This document shows positions 39,601-52,225 of a stretch of DNA of 64,000 nucleotides, piece by piece. A program made the position numbers and the translations under genes. The notes below the pieces were generated by a model. It was not told the DNA's origin, ran no database searches, and saw nothing but the letters and a program-made list of their open reading frames with translations. The stretch comes from Adineta steineri. Its lineage: Eukaryota; Rotifera; Eurotatoria; Adinetida; Adinetidae. The stretch's first letter is position 1, and each line of letters starts with the position of its first letter. Where the stretch lies: assembly GCA_905250115.1 (NCBI GenBank), contig CAJNOI010000010.1, positions 263,403 to 327,402 on the forward strand, given 5' to 3'.

Positions 39601-40575
39601 TTCAATTGTACATACTTCACCACGACTACCAGAAAAAAGACATTTTGATTGATAATCACGTTTTATATGTCGTGTAAATTGTAAAACATAAACACTTCCA
39701 CCACTATCACTAAATAAAGCTGCTGTTGGATCATGAGTAAATTTTATAGTTAATATTGCTGTATCAGGTGCATGAATATCACTACTTATATTGCGTAAAA
39801 GTTTACCATTTGTACAATCATACATTTGTATACGTCCACGTGCATAACCAACTAATAAACGTGTTGCATCACTATTAAAATTTAATGCTGATACAGCTCC
39901 ATTTGATATATCACTATTTAAACAATGTTTTAATGTTTGTGTACGTTGTTCAAATAAAAGTATGACACTTTTTGTTGTACCAATAGCAATTAAACGATTG
40001 ACAAGAATATCAATAGTTGTTGGATTACCATAATTTGTACGTTCAATACAAAGTGCTAATTGATTTGATATAATATGTAATTCATTAATTTTTAATAATG
40101 AACCATGATGAATTTGTTTATGTTTAGGAATTTCAACAGATGATTCATCGGTACTTGCTGCATCTTGTTGTTGATGATGAATTTTAAGTATATAATTATC
40201 AAGTGGTTGATTCTGTAGATCAAATATAGAATCAAATGATATTGATGATGGTTGAGGTGAATGAAGATGTGATAAATTATGTGTAGAATTTTCATCATAT
40301 TGTTGAAGAGTTTGATTTTGTGTTGATGACGATAAAGATATAGTATCTAATGCTGGATCTTGTTCATTAAGAATACTATCAAGACTAGGAAGTGATGTTA
40401 ATGTTGGAATATCAAATAAAAGATCATCAATAGATGATGATGGTGTATCACATTCATCTAATAGTGAATCAATATCTTTGGAAAGAGATGAACTGAAATA
40501 TGAATAAGAGATACTTTTAATAATACAGTGAAAAATATCTTACACTTTATGATTTTCACCAATTAAGTCTGACAT
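33650..40575 (-). CDS. VPS8: VPS8, CORVET tethering complex subunit
   Basis: Eight exons, 40544-40575, 39304-40492, 39110-39246, 38542-38888, 37942-38484, 37450-37895, 35149-35607 and 33650-34879, sum to 1,460 aa, close to the usual ~1,430. An acidic disordered N-terminus leads into a WD40-type propeller (GYARGRIQMYDCTNGKLL, FSDSGGSVYVLQF, SGSRGEVCTIEPL). The VPS8 block ATGGNVSSALALAGQNACYQ and the alpha-solenoid follow. The C-terminal RING-like zinc motif reads CTYCQKLL...CRHIFHLHCL...CPQC. VPS8 binds Rab5 and tethers early endosomes within CORVET. The intron between exons 6 and 7 (35608-37449) hosts a complete gene on the opposite strand. Introns 3 and 7 carry small inverted-repeat inserts. 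The acceptor of exon 4 is the weakest call. Confidence 0.92.
35046..35138. mobile_element. GC-rich inverted-repeat insert in VPS8 intron 7
   Basis: A 93-bp block begins CAGGGGCACACCGGG and its complement begins CAGTGGATAACACGAGG, an imperfect inverted pair of the hAT-like CAGNGG type. It holds a run of about 13 G. The 267-bp intron is bounded by a clear GTAAAT donor (35147-35148) and an acceptor at 34880-34881. It stays open in the VPS8 frame over much of its length, but the added Gly/Pro-rich peptide is not VPS8-like. No target duplication was seen. Confidence 0.35.
35733..37434 (+). CDS. lipid-anchored thioredoxin-fold protein nested in a VPS8 intron
   Basis: Four exons (35733-35828, 35880-36633, 36695-36865, 37079-37434) give 458 aa. 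The N-terminus MGCCTKGK fits N-myristoylation with adjacent palmitoylation and is followed by a Lys-rich basic stretch. After an acidic linker, a thioredoxin fold spans about residues 110-200. It shows SIVLFYGCYCPYSKRTIPGL at the active-site position, YEVDVKQASKLTEYYHI, and the cis-proline turn QTVPTIMAFENNNLL. The active site reads CPYS rather than CxxC, so it would be monothiol or act as a chaperone or scaffold. The rest is Asn/Gln/Ser-rich and disordered. The whole gene lies within VPS8 intron 6 on the other strand, its stop ending 15 bp short of a VPS8 exon. I do not recognise this architecture as a named family. Confidence 0.78.
36917..37060. mobile_element. short inverted-repeat insert in the nested gene's intron
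   Basis: The outer ends read taaagagtaaaaag and, inverted, taaagagtataaaac. Between them lies a GC-richer stretch (gcggatgggcggcacccacc). It makes this intron 213 bp, compared with 51-61 bp for the gene's other introns. MITE-like, but no convincing target duplication was seen. Confidence 0.3.
39006..39067. mobile_element. 62-bp hAT-like palindromic element in VPS8 intron 3
   Basis: Starts CAGGGTTGGGCAAG and, on the other strand, starts CAGAGCTGAGCAAG. The two ends are inverted repeats of the hAT type (CAGNGNTGGNCAA). The 8-mer attaattc lies directly left of the element and recurs 4 bp beyond the right end, which could be a slipped target duplication. The element fills much of an intron that is otherwise AT-rich. 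Confidence 0.45.
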
Positions 40576-40933
40576 GAATTTTGTATGTGCTAAAATGTCA
40601 TTTGAATCTAGAAAAGATGTTTCTCATTGCTATTCAAATCTTTTTATTATATTTTTGTTTAAATCGATCTGTTAAAGACTTATGTAATTTTTTTTGTTTC
40701 TTGAACAATTATAGAATCAAAAGAAAAGAAAAATATTTTATTGCACAAAATAGAAGATATGTATACATTAGATATAAGAAATTACATGTTTATATAGATA
40801 AGAAAAATATCAATGATTATCATTTTTTTTTAGTCAAGAGGAAAATAAATCACAGAAATCAGAACCGAGAGAAAAAAGAATTTCGTATTTTATACAGAAA
40901 AAAAAGTAGATTGATTTGTCGTTGAAATTTGTT
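40576..40933. other. intergenic between VPS8 start and stathmin end
   Basis: About 360 bp of AT-rich DNA that should contain the VPS8 promoter and the stathmin 3' UTR. The open frame crossing it (40581-40925) is Lys/Tyr/Ile-rich with no family resemblance and is not called as a gene. Confidence 0.45.
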
Positions 40934-41662
40934 TTAATTAGTTTCTTCATTTATCATCATTTCAGTTTTACTTTGATTTTTACAGGCTTCAATTTTTTTA
41001 TCATGTTCACTAAGTTTTTCCATTAACCGATCTAATTGTTCTTGTCGATTTGTTTCAGCTGTATTTAATTTTTGATTAATTTTCTCTTGTAATAATATTC
41101 GTTCTTCTTCAAGTTTAGCTAAATTTTGTTGAACAACAGCAAGACCTTTTTCAATAGGTGCTTTAGCTTTCTCAACTTTAGCTTGTAATACACGTTCACG
41201 ATTTTCTTTGGCTGATTCAAGTTTTTTTTGTAATTTTTCTTCAGTTTGTTTTTTAAATTCTTCAGCTTGTTGATCTTTGATTTTACTTATTTCAATTGGT
41301 CGACTGTTTTCTGCGGCAAGTAATGTTGCACGAAGTTGTTCCAAACTAAGACGACGTTCTTCAGCACGTTTTAGTTTTTCTGTTATACTTTCAGGTGTTA
41401 ATGGTACTGCTAAGTCACTTTGATTTCCTTTAGCACTTGGCGAAAGAAAATGTGAAGGTGGAAGAATATTACCATTGTGTCGTGGTGATTCAGCAAGTCT
41501 TACTTCAAATGCAAGACCACCCGAAGATTCATTTAATGTTGCTGATGATTCGGAAATTGTTATTGTTGTAAGAGTTCGTTTTGGAGCTAAAATAGGACAA
41601 TTATTAATATTGTAAATTTGAAAAAGAAATTTCGATCAAAGTTCATTTAACCTACTTTCCAT
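40934..41662 (-). CDS. STMN1: stathmin-family microtubule regulator
   Basis: A 7-nt first coding exon (41656-41662, ATG GAA A) splices to 40934-41586, giving 219 aa. The stathmin-like domain opens with GGLAFEVRLAES. The diagnostic TPESITEKLKRAEERRLSLE is followed by a long charged alpha-helix of Glu/Lys-rich repeats (LQKKLESAKENRERVLQAKV) to the C-terminus. Stathmins bind two alpha/beta-tubulin heterodimers along this helix and promote microtubule disassembly. The Ser-Pro sites before the helix (FLSPSAKG) fit phosphoregulation. No N-terminal Cys pair for membrane anchoring is seen, so it is the cytosolic type. An upstream acceptor near 41696 suggests a 5' UTR exon. Confidence 0.88.
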
Positions 41663-42044
41663 TTTTGACAATGACTGATCAAATATTTCAAAAAAATCTG
41701 CAACAGAGAAAAAAACAGGTAAAAAATGTAACACATGTCATATATTAAAATTTCGGTCACAAGAACATCTTTATTTCTATTCAATATTTTTCTTAATTAC
41801 ATGTTGTACTAGCATGAAAATCATAGACAAATACCGGCAGTTCAGACTATACACACAAAGAGCATATGTTCTAGATTTGTATATTTAACCAATAGAAAAA
41901 TAGATAAGAAATAAAACATTAATGCATTTAGAGGTCAAACAAAAGAGAAAACCACTCTTTCTTTCTTTCTCTTCTACTTCTTCTTCTTGGTGTGTGTCTA
42001 TACTATATTTGTTCATTCACATCGATATTAACAAAACCTTGAAC
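41663..42044. promoter_or_regulatory. divergent promoter region stathmin / SRSF10-like
   Basis: About 380 bp separate the two outward-pointing start codons. The region holds the stathmin 5' UTR splice and a T/C-rich run at about 41955-41990 just before the SR-protein start. Confidence 0.45.
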
Positions 42045-43550
<1,506 letters not shown>

Positions 43551-44604
43551 ATAAATGCTTGAATTTCGAAAAAATACTTATAAAGAAGTCGGTTTTCACT
43601 TCTTTTTTCTTTCCTAAATATATGTGTATGTGCTTATCGTCGAAGAAAAAAAAACCTACAAATACTTATCTTTTTTTGTGTATGTTTATTCTAATCGGCC
43701 TTCTTCTTTTTTTTGTTGTTTGTTTTTTTTGTTTTGTTCTCTATTGAACTCTGACACAATTATGCGGATTTCGTTTTCTGTGTGTGTGTACGTGTGTATT
43801 GTTGGCATTTGTGATGTGTCGAAAGAAACGCAATGGTTGTCGACATAACATATGTCGAATTTTTTTTTCTGATCTTGTAATAACTATACACGGCATTTAA
43901 AAATTAAAATAGATTTCAACAAATCGTTAAATTGAAATAATTTTATTACATTTTACAACATTTGGACATCATATATACTCTGATAATGATTGTCGAAGCA
44001 AGCAATCCAGGCAAAAGAAACTATTTTTTTAAATGCGTTGTAAATTAATAAAAAGAGATATAGTTTTTTTTATATTATTGTTGACAGTGTAACTAAAAAT
44101 AGATAATACGCAAGCTGTATTTCACGAAGAAGTAAAGAAGATTTTATAGGAGAATTCAAGTTAAATGAAAATTACTGCCTATGAAATATTTCTCGATAGT
44201 TATACTTAAAATGTTGGAATAGAGTATAAATCATTCTATCGATTATATATACATTTCATTATGTAATAGAAGATGTTTTACGTGCTCTATTTGTTAAGCT
44301 GTTAAAAATCTCTTTTATCATAAGATATGTCTTAACAGATCATTAATGAAATTATATCAAAAAAAATCTCGTTTAATTCATTCCTATTTATTCTTACATA
44401 CAAACAAAATTAAGATATTTATTTATTATATACTGTGACAGTCTCTTACTATAATAGAAGTAGAAGCAAGTGTTCATAGTACAAAAAGAAAAACAAAAGC
44501 AAAAGAAAAACAAATATATATCGGACATAGACTAACATACATATAAATAGATTATATGTATAGTGCAATGGACCAATGGAAAAGAAAAGTACGAATTAAA
44601 TAAA
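43551..44604. other. convergent 3' intergenic region
   Basis: T-rich 3' flank of the SR-protein gene, then AT-rich DNA up to the ABC transporter stop codon. No gene, RNA or repeat with defined ends is seen. Confidence 0.5.
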
Positions 44605-47600
44605 TTATTCTTCGTCTCGTTCCTGAGCCATATTTAGTTTGTAAAAAATTCCTCTTTGTTCCATAAGTTCATCATGTGTACCACTTTCTTTAATTTTTCC
44701 ATGATCGACTACAACAATTTTTTCTGAATTTCTTATTGTTACTAAACGATGTGCAATCGTTAAACATGTTCGACCATGACGAGCTATATCTAAAGCATCT
44801 TGAACAACTTTTTCACTTCGAATATCTAATGCTGATGTTGCTTCATCAAGAAGAAGAAGTTTTGGATCACGTATAAGTGCTCGTGCTATAGCAATACGTT
44901 GTTTTTGTCCACCACTCATCTGACTACCTTTTGTACCACACAGTGTATTATAACCCTAAAAATAAAGTATAAGTTAATAAACTATTCTTCCTGTCTATAA
45001 TTTAATTTACATCGGGTAATGAAATAATAACATCATGAATATTCGCTTTTTTTGCTGCTTGTTCAATTTCTGATTGTGAAACAATTCTTGTAGTATCACC
45101 ATATGCTATATTATCACTAACGCTTAAATTAAATAAAACTGGTTCTTGTTGAACAAATCCAATTTGTGCTCGTAACCATGTTAAACTTAATGTTCGAATA
45201 TCATGACCATCAAGATAAATAGTACCTTGATATGGATCATAAAATCGAAGAAGAAGTGCAACACATGTACTTTTTCTAAAGATAAAAACATTTTATATAG
45301 GAAAATATAATTCGAATTTTATATACCCTGAACCACTTGGTCCGCAAAGTGCAGTTGTTTGACCAGCATTTGCTAATAAATTGAAGTCTTTTAAGACACG
45401 CAATGTTGGCCGTGATGGATAGATGAATTTAACTTTTTCAAATTTAATATTACCAGTCATTTTATTCTAAGAAAAAAAATAACATCCATAGATTAAAATA
45501 GTTCAAATACTAAGTTCTTACCAATACAATTCCATCTGTATTTTCTGGATTAATTTTTGATTGACGTTTATTTAAATTTAATATTCTAATTGCACTTTCT
45601 TTTCCTTTAGCATAATCTGGTATCATAGCTGTCGATCTATAAAAATTTAATTTTAATAACAGAATTTCTATATCAAATACATACCGTCCTACACTCATTG
45701 CACCAAAAGTAATTACTGAAAAAACTCTATAAATTAACAAATCAGTATATTATTATAAAACATATGTATATATCTATTTACCGAAATACATGTTCAACTT
45801 TCATTTCTTTATTATCTACTAAAACACTTCCATAACCAAATGCCGTAGCATGAATAAAAAACATTAATGAATTTGCTAAAGCTGTTCCAAGTGACTGGAT
45901 TTGAGTTTTAATCATCGCTTGTCTATAAGAAATCAGATATGCATATGTATGTTTTTATTTTTCAAAAATATATTTTACCGAAAACTTTTATTAAAACAAT
46001 CTTCATAATGTGAAATAAAATACTCTTCTTGATGAAGTCCAACAACTGTTCGAACACTACCAATTGCTTCTGTTGCAAACTGAAATATTTATTTGAAATA
46101 AATATAAAACTAAAGCAAAAAACAAGAACAATTCTTACCTGTCCTCCTCGTTCATCCCAAGATAATTTTCCAGCTTTTTTTTCTGTAGGTTTTTTTGCAT
46201 TAGCCATTCGTCTTCCTTGTAACATACCAGTAAAGATCATTAATGGAATAAATAATAAAATAACTAATGTTAATTTCCATCCAACTGTAAAAGCCATTAT
46301 CAATGCACTTACAATGGCACCGAAAGCATTTAAAATAACACCCATTCGTTGTCCAGATAAACCCTTTTGTTTTTGAGAAAAAGAAAGAAATTATTTTTTT
46401 TGATATAAAATTTTTTCTATACTTTTAAACTAGCTGCATCTTGAGATAGTTGAGTTACTAAAGCACCAAGGTCATTTTCTTCTCTATCAAACCAACCGAT
46501 TTCTTGTCTAAGCATTGAACCAAATGACATAACACGCATACGCATTGTTAATGCTTCACCACTTTTTGAAAAAGCAATACTACTGATACATTGACATATA
46601 CCACCAAGAACACCAGTAAAAAAGATAATTATTGCATAGTTACGTGTTAATACATTTGCTTTATGTAAATCTCGTTCAGCAAATAAACCATAGATATTTG
46701 AGAAAAAGAATGCGAATACCTAAAAAAAAACATAAATTCAAAGAAATTATTTTTAATATATATCGATTTACAGGTGTTAAACAACCGAAGATAACAGATG
46801 TTATACATCCAAGTATAATCCAATTTATTTCAGGTAAATTAAGTTTAAGAATTTTAAAAATAAATGGTTGACGAAGAAATCTTTTTTTCTTTATTTCAAC
46901 AGTTGTATCGTCAGCTGCAACATCAGGAGTATCAGATGCTGCTGATACAACAGAACCAAATGACATTGTACGTTTACGAATCATATCCTCTTAAATGAAA
47001 GAGAATATTTAACAATCTTTCTATGAGAATAAATTTCTTATATTTACCTTTTGTTGCTTCTGGTTCATCTTCATCTGATGAATCTGGATCTTCATGTTTC
47101 TCTTTACGTTGTTGAGCAACTACCAATTCATAGTAAAGACCTTTTTTCGCCATCAAATTATCATGATTTCCATATTCAATTACTTCACCTTTGTCCAATG
47201 CAACTATTAAATCAGCATTTCGTATGGTACTCAAACGATGAGCAATCACAATTGTTGTTCGACCTTCTTTTGCACGATCTAATGCATCTTGAACAACTCG
47301 TTCACTTGTATTATCTATTATTTTAATACAAACATATATATATCAGACTTTTCATATTACAAATAATAACAAACCAAGTGCACTTGTTGCTTCATCTAAT
47401 AATAAAATCTTTGGATTGGAAATCAATGCTCGTGCAATTGCAACTACAACGATAATCATATGTTTATTTTAGTTCTACATAATAGTTCATCAACTTTACC
47501 TCGTTGTTTTTGACCACCACTTAGTTTATCACCTGATGTTGTTTTATAGTTCTACAAATTATAATATAAATATGTATACATTAATGGAAAAGAGAAAGAA

Positions 47601-50582
47601 AGTAATACTTCTGGAAGGTCCATGATGAACTCATGTGCATTAGCCATTTTAGCAGCAGCTTGAACTTCATCATCAGTTGCTTCTGGTTTACCGAAACGAA
47701 TATTTTCTTCGATTGACCCAGTAAAAAGAACTGGTTCTTGACTAACAACTCCAATACGTTTTCGAAGCCAAGTGACATTTAATGTTTTGATATCAACTCC
47801 ATCGAGTAAAACTTGACCACCGTCTGGATCATAGAATCGTTGTATTAATTGAATACTTGTGCTTTCTATAAATGAGAAAAATTTATGAAGAATAAAGAAA
47901 CGATAATTTAACTTACTTCCACATCCAGATGCTCCGACCAAAGCAACTGTTTTACCTGATGGAATTTTCATACTAATATTTTTCAAAATCTAAAGATACA
48001 ATTTGTTTTTTGAAATGTCAAAAAAAATACTTTTTCTTCTATCTAACCGGTGTATCTTCTCGAGCTGGATATGTAAATGAAACATTTCTTAATTCAATAT
48101 CACCAATAACAGTCGATGGCATTTTACCTTCATTGGTAAATGCATTTATTTTGGATATCTATTCATAAAAGAAAATACAAACATTATTAAAATGAAAGAA
48201 TAGGAAAATACTCTTGATATAATATCAAATACATAGCCACCACTACCAGATGCTTCAGCAAAAGCTTGAAGATTTGGTACTATCTGAGAAATACTAAATG
48301 TTGATTGTAAACACGATATAAAAACCTGTAAATTAATATATAAAATAATAAATATTATCTTAATTGTTTATGTCTACATACAACAATCACAGTTCCAGCA
48401 TTATAATTTTCACATTCTGTTCGAACAAGATGTGGTCCATCTTAATTGAGATATTTATTTAATTATAAAATAAAAATGATCGAAATACTTACACCAAAAT
48501 GTAACAGTAAATGATAAATAAATTGCAACTTGAGCCACAGCTTGACCTATACCCATATAAAGACCTTTCTTTATACCAATTTGCTTTGCTTCAATTAAAT
48601 TCTCTGCAAATCTAAATAAACAAAAAAACTTGAATAAGTTTTCTATTTGTTTATATTTTATATAAACAACCTTTCTTCTTCTTTCTTTTGTCCACCAAAT
48701 GCGGTTACTGTTCTTATAGAGCCAAGAACTTCTTGAGCTACAGCACTTGCTTTTGAATATGCTTGTACTTCTTTCCTCGTAAATTTTACAATTACCTATA
48801 TGAATTTAAATATTTTTATTTGATATTATATTTATTAACATACCCGCATTAGAATATTAAATGTAATAATAGTCAATGGACTGATTGATATAAACACCAA
48901 TGCTAATTTCCATCCTATGAAAATCAAACATATATATATATATATATTCAGTATACTTATATTGAAATTTACCGGTAGTAAAAGCAAATATGAGACCACC
49001 TAATACTCGACAAATTAAACTGATAAATTCAGCTTTCTTATCTCCTAAACCATCACGAATTTTGTCTATAGAAAAATAAAATAAATAAATTTTCAATCAA
49101 TAATTTTCATTTACCTAAATCAGCTACTAAACGACTACTTAATTCACCCGGATTTAATTTATCAAACCATCCCATTTCTTGATTCATAATTGAACGAAAT
49201 AATGCAAATCTCATACGTCGAACTTGACGTTCCGCTGCAATCATCTACATACATAAAATAATTCTATTAATATATTTTCAAGTCATATATATTTCTTTTT
49301 CATACCCAAAATGAAAATCCAATCCAATAACACAGTATACTTATACAACCTAATATAATATACCATTTAATTCTATCTCGAATTTCTGCTGTCACACTTG
49401 AAGTAGAATTTGGTGCTTGAGGAATACTAAATATACAAAGACAAACAGACTAATTTATTATATATTATACAAAATTCTAACCATGCTGGATTAATATTAA
49501 GTTGTGTTATATTAAATTCAGGATTAGCATCAACACCAGCACTAACAAGTGATGATGCAACACCTAAATCATATCATAATAAAATTAAAAAAAAATTTTT
49601 TTTATTCTAATTAAAATTATACCTTGATATATGAACATCATCAATGGAAATACCACACTAAAATATATTTTCTTTTTTAAAATAACTCAATTTTTGAATT
49701 AATCAAATATTTACCCAGTACATACGCAAGCTATACTACCAATGAACATAAGAAGATAATCGAGTCGATCAGCGAATTTATACTAGAATACAAAATTTCA
49801 TATTTTATGTTTATAATTGAATATGAATAATACAATTTCGAGGAATTTTAAATCTCGACCAGCTGGTTTTTTCTTTCTAAAATTTAATTAATTATAATTT
49901 TTTTTATTTTTTTTTCGAAAGAAATCTTACGCAAATTTTTTTTCTTTTGGGTCATCTTCAATAACAACATTAGATTCTCCATGTCCATTTATACCATTGG
50001 GATTATTTTCTTTAAATAAATTTCTTTTTAATTCATTATCTTCAGTAATTACCGAACCAGTTGATCTAAATTCATAGATTTATTAATAGATCAATAGAAG
50101 AATAGCGAAAAGAAAGGCACCTTTTTCGATTAGTTTTCTTTTTTTTTAATTTACCCATTGAAATAAATTTTATTTATACAACGAGAAACATGTTCATTCT
50201 CAATCAATCTTAGTACACTGACAGGAAACAGCTGATTAATTTTCTTCAACCGCAATTATTGGTTGAAAACGAAAAGCACGTGGGAGAAAATATGTTTCAT
50301 TTATAAAAACTGTCAATGAAGATGGTATTTAAAATTATCTGTTTAGATTAAAGAAGAAAAACATAAGTTTCTTTTTTTAGCAATCCAAAGAAGGAAAGGA
50401 AATAATTTTAATATAACATTTCTATCAAAAGAGGACGCTGCCAACTAATGAGATACATACTGTAAATTGTTCTTTGATGCCATTCCTGGTATAGTTGAAT
50501 AATCTCTTGTACGATTTGTCTGATCAGTATCGTCATGATCGAGAGTATAACTAGTTTTTTTCCATTTAGTAACAATCGACAT
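44605..50582 (-). CDS. ABCB1: full-length ABCB (P-glycoprotein-type) exporter, copy A
   Basis: About 30 short exons encode roughly 1,300 aa with the order TMD1-NBD1-TMD2-NBD2. The start at 50582 ([14 protein letters not shown]) splices across a ~390-bp intron to an acidic cytoplasmic leader. NBD1 has Walker A GASGCGKST (split by an intron near 47880-47915), Q-loop [20 protein letters not shown], signature LSGGQKQR near 47510, Walker [12 protein letters not shown] and switch IAHRLST. NBD2 has GPSGSGKST, signature MSGGQKQR at 44896-44919, [12 protein letters not shown] and IAHRLVT. All catalytic motifs are intact, so both ATP sites should work. Between the halves lies an acidic, phosphorylatable linker ([13 protein letters not shown]). 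Such transporters export hydrophobic xenobiotics across the plasma membrane. It forms a head-to-tail pair with the next ABC gene. Confidence 0.93.
46990..47960 (-). repeat. NBD1 segment shared with copy B, introns included
   Basis: Exons and introns over NBD1 of copy A are near-identical to 54600-55530 of copy B. One example is the intron read on the plus strand as ataatagttcatca, another the one with cattaatggaaaagagaaagaaag. Outside this tract the introns of the two genes no longer align. Confidence 0.7.
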
Positions 50583-51337
50583 ATTTAATACACATAGAAT
50601 AATTAAATTGAAATATACGTAGATCTGAATTTATGAAATAAATTATTTCAAGGTAAAGTGTTTTATTTTCAAGCTTACCTGTCAGGATACAAAACAAAAA
50701 ACGAAGAAGAAAACGTTTAGTGTTTTATATTCGAAAGCTTTATTACTGATAAGATGTATATAAAAAAAGGTAACGGCAGCAGCGTATTCTTTGCATGTAG
50801 ATAGAGACATATCAGTATTCGAAAGGTGCGTTTTCGTACAAAGAACGCACGATCATGACCTGAAGCTTATTCAAAATCAACAAAACATTGCATCATATAG
50901 CATTTATCTAACAAAAACAAGGGTATCAAATCATAACATCCCCTTTATTCTGTATACGTGGCTCATATGAAACTTGTTTACTAATAATAGAGAGTATTCT
51001 GAAGATTTATCCTACTTAAATAGGGGAATATATATTCTGGTCAGTAAAATAACTGGATTTTTAATATATTTTAAAATCAGTTAATTGAATTAAAGTGTAG
51101 TTAAAAAGATGGAAATGTGTTATAGCATCACTCCTCACCAACTCTTGATTGGACGAGATCCATCCACATTTACTGCAAAAATATTTGTTACAGAATCAAT
51201 AATATCTTCAGAATCATGGATTTTATAGTATCAAACAGTTAAATCAACAAAAAAAAATAGTTTGTGCTCCAATTCATGTTTGATGAACAACATATACGAA
51301 CACAATGTCGTGTATGTATTCGTTAAAAATAGGAAGC

Positions 51338-51420
51338 GGCTATGTGCACTCAAGTGTACATAATCAAGTGGCTATGCGCACTCAAGTGTATATGGTCAGA
51401 TGGCTATGTACACTCAGACA
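51338..51420. repeat. 32-bp tandem repeat, about 2.6 copies
   Basis: Units start with ggctatgtgcactcaagtg at 51338, 51370 and 51402, with a constant 32-bp period and a few substitutions. The third copy is truncated. It lies upstream of copy A and downstream of copy B of the ABCB pair. Confidence 0.7.
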
Positions 51421-51613
51421 GTCATAAAAAGTATTTAGCAAAAATTAAGTCAGAGCAGTCTTATATGCACTTGATTTATAACATATATGAAATGCCTTAA
51501 CTTAATAGCAATTTAACATTATTACTTTTTTACTATATTCAAAAAAATGTACAGATCAAATATTACAATTACATAAATATAAAAAAATTTCAGTCTTGAT
51601 AAATATCAATCGA

Positions 51614-51681
51614 TTTAAGGGTGTGCCTATAGTATGGATGACATACTACTCTTGTTTCTTACTCACACCCACACCCTTAAA
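51614..51681. repeat. hairpin with perfect 12-bp arms
   Basis: Arms tttaagggtgtg (51614-51625) and cacacccttaaa (51670-51681) are exact inverse complements around a 44-bp loop. This may be a tiny MITE relic or a structured RNA element. Confidence 0.55.
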
Positions 51682-52225
51682 TAGCATTCAGACAGCTGTT
51701 TAAACCTTGTTTCATATGTATTATGAATAAAATTTTGAAGCCAAAATTAATAAAATATAGTCTTTTATGTTAAGAATATTAAGAAATTATTGAGATTTCG
51801 AATTTTTATTTATTTATGCACATAAAACGCATTTGATTTCTTAGAAAAAATATATTTGACCTGAATATCAAGATAAAAGCATTTGTTAATATCTATATTT
51901 AAATTTTCATTATATTACTATTTTTACTTTTTATACCCTTGTTCATTGAAATTAATGTGATAGCAAAATAGCCTTTTCAATATTGAATTTTGATATAATA
52001 AAACAATTGTACTGCAGAATTTCAATAATAGTTTATTATTTAAAAATAACATCATAGCAAGTAAAAACTCAAATTAACATTTACAAGAAATTATTATATT
52101 TTATAAATACAGACAAATATATATATAATAGAAAGAAAAGTTTTTAATAGTCATTTATTATAGACATTAATATTTGACATAGATCGGTTTGTTCAACGGA
52201 TAATACCATAATATTAATGTTAGAA

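Larger units (their letters stand above)
50583..52225. other. intergenic between the two ABCB genes
   Basis: About 1.6 kb holding the promoter of copy A and the 3' flank of copy B. It contains a 32-bp tandem repeat (51338-51420) and a short hairpin (51614-51681), described separately. No gene is seen. Confidence 0.5.
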
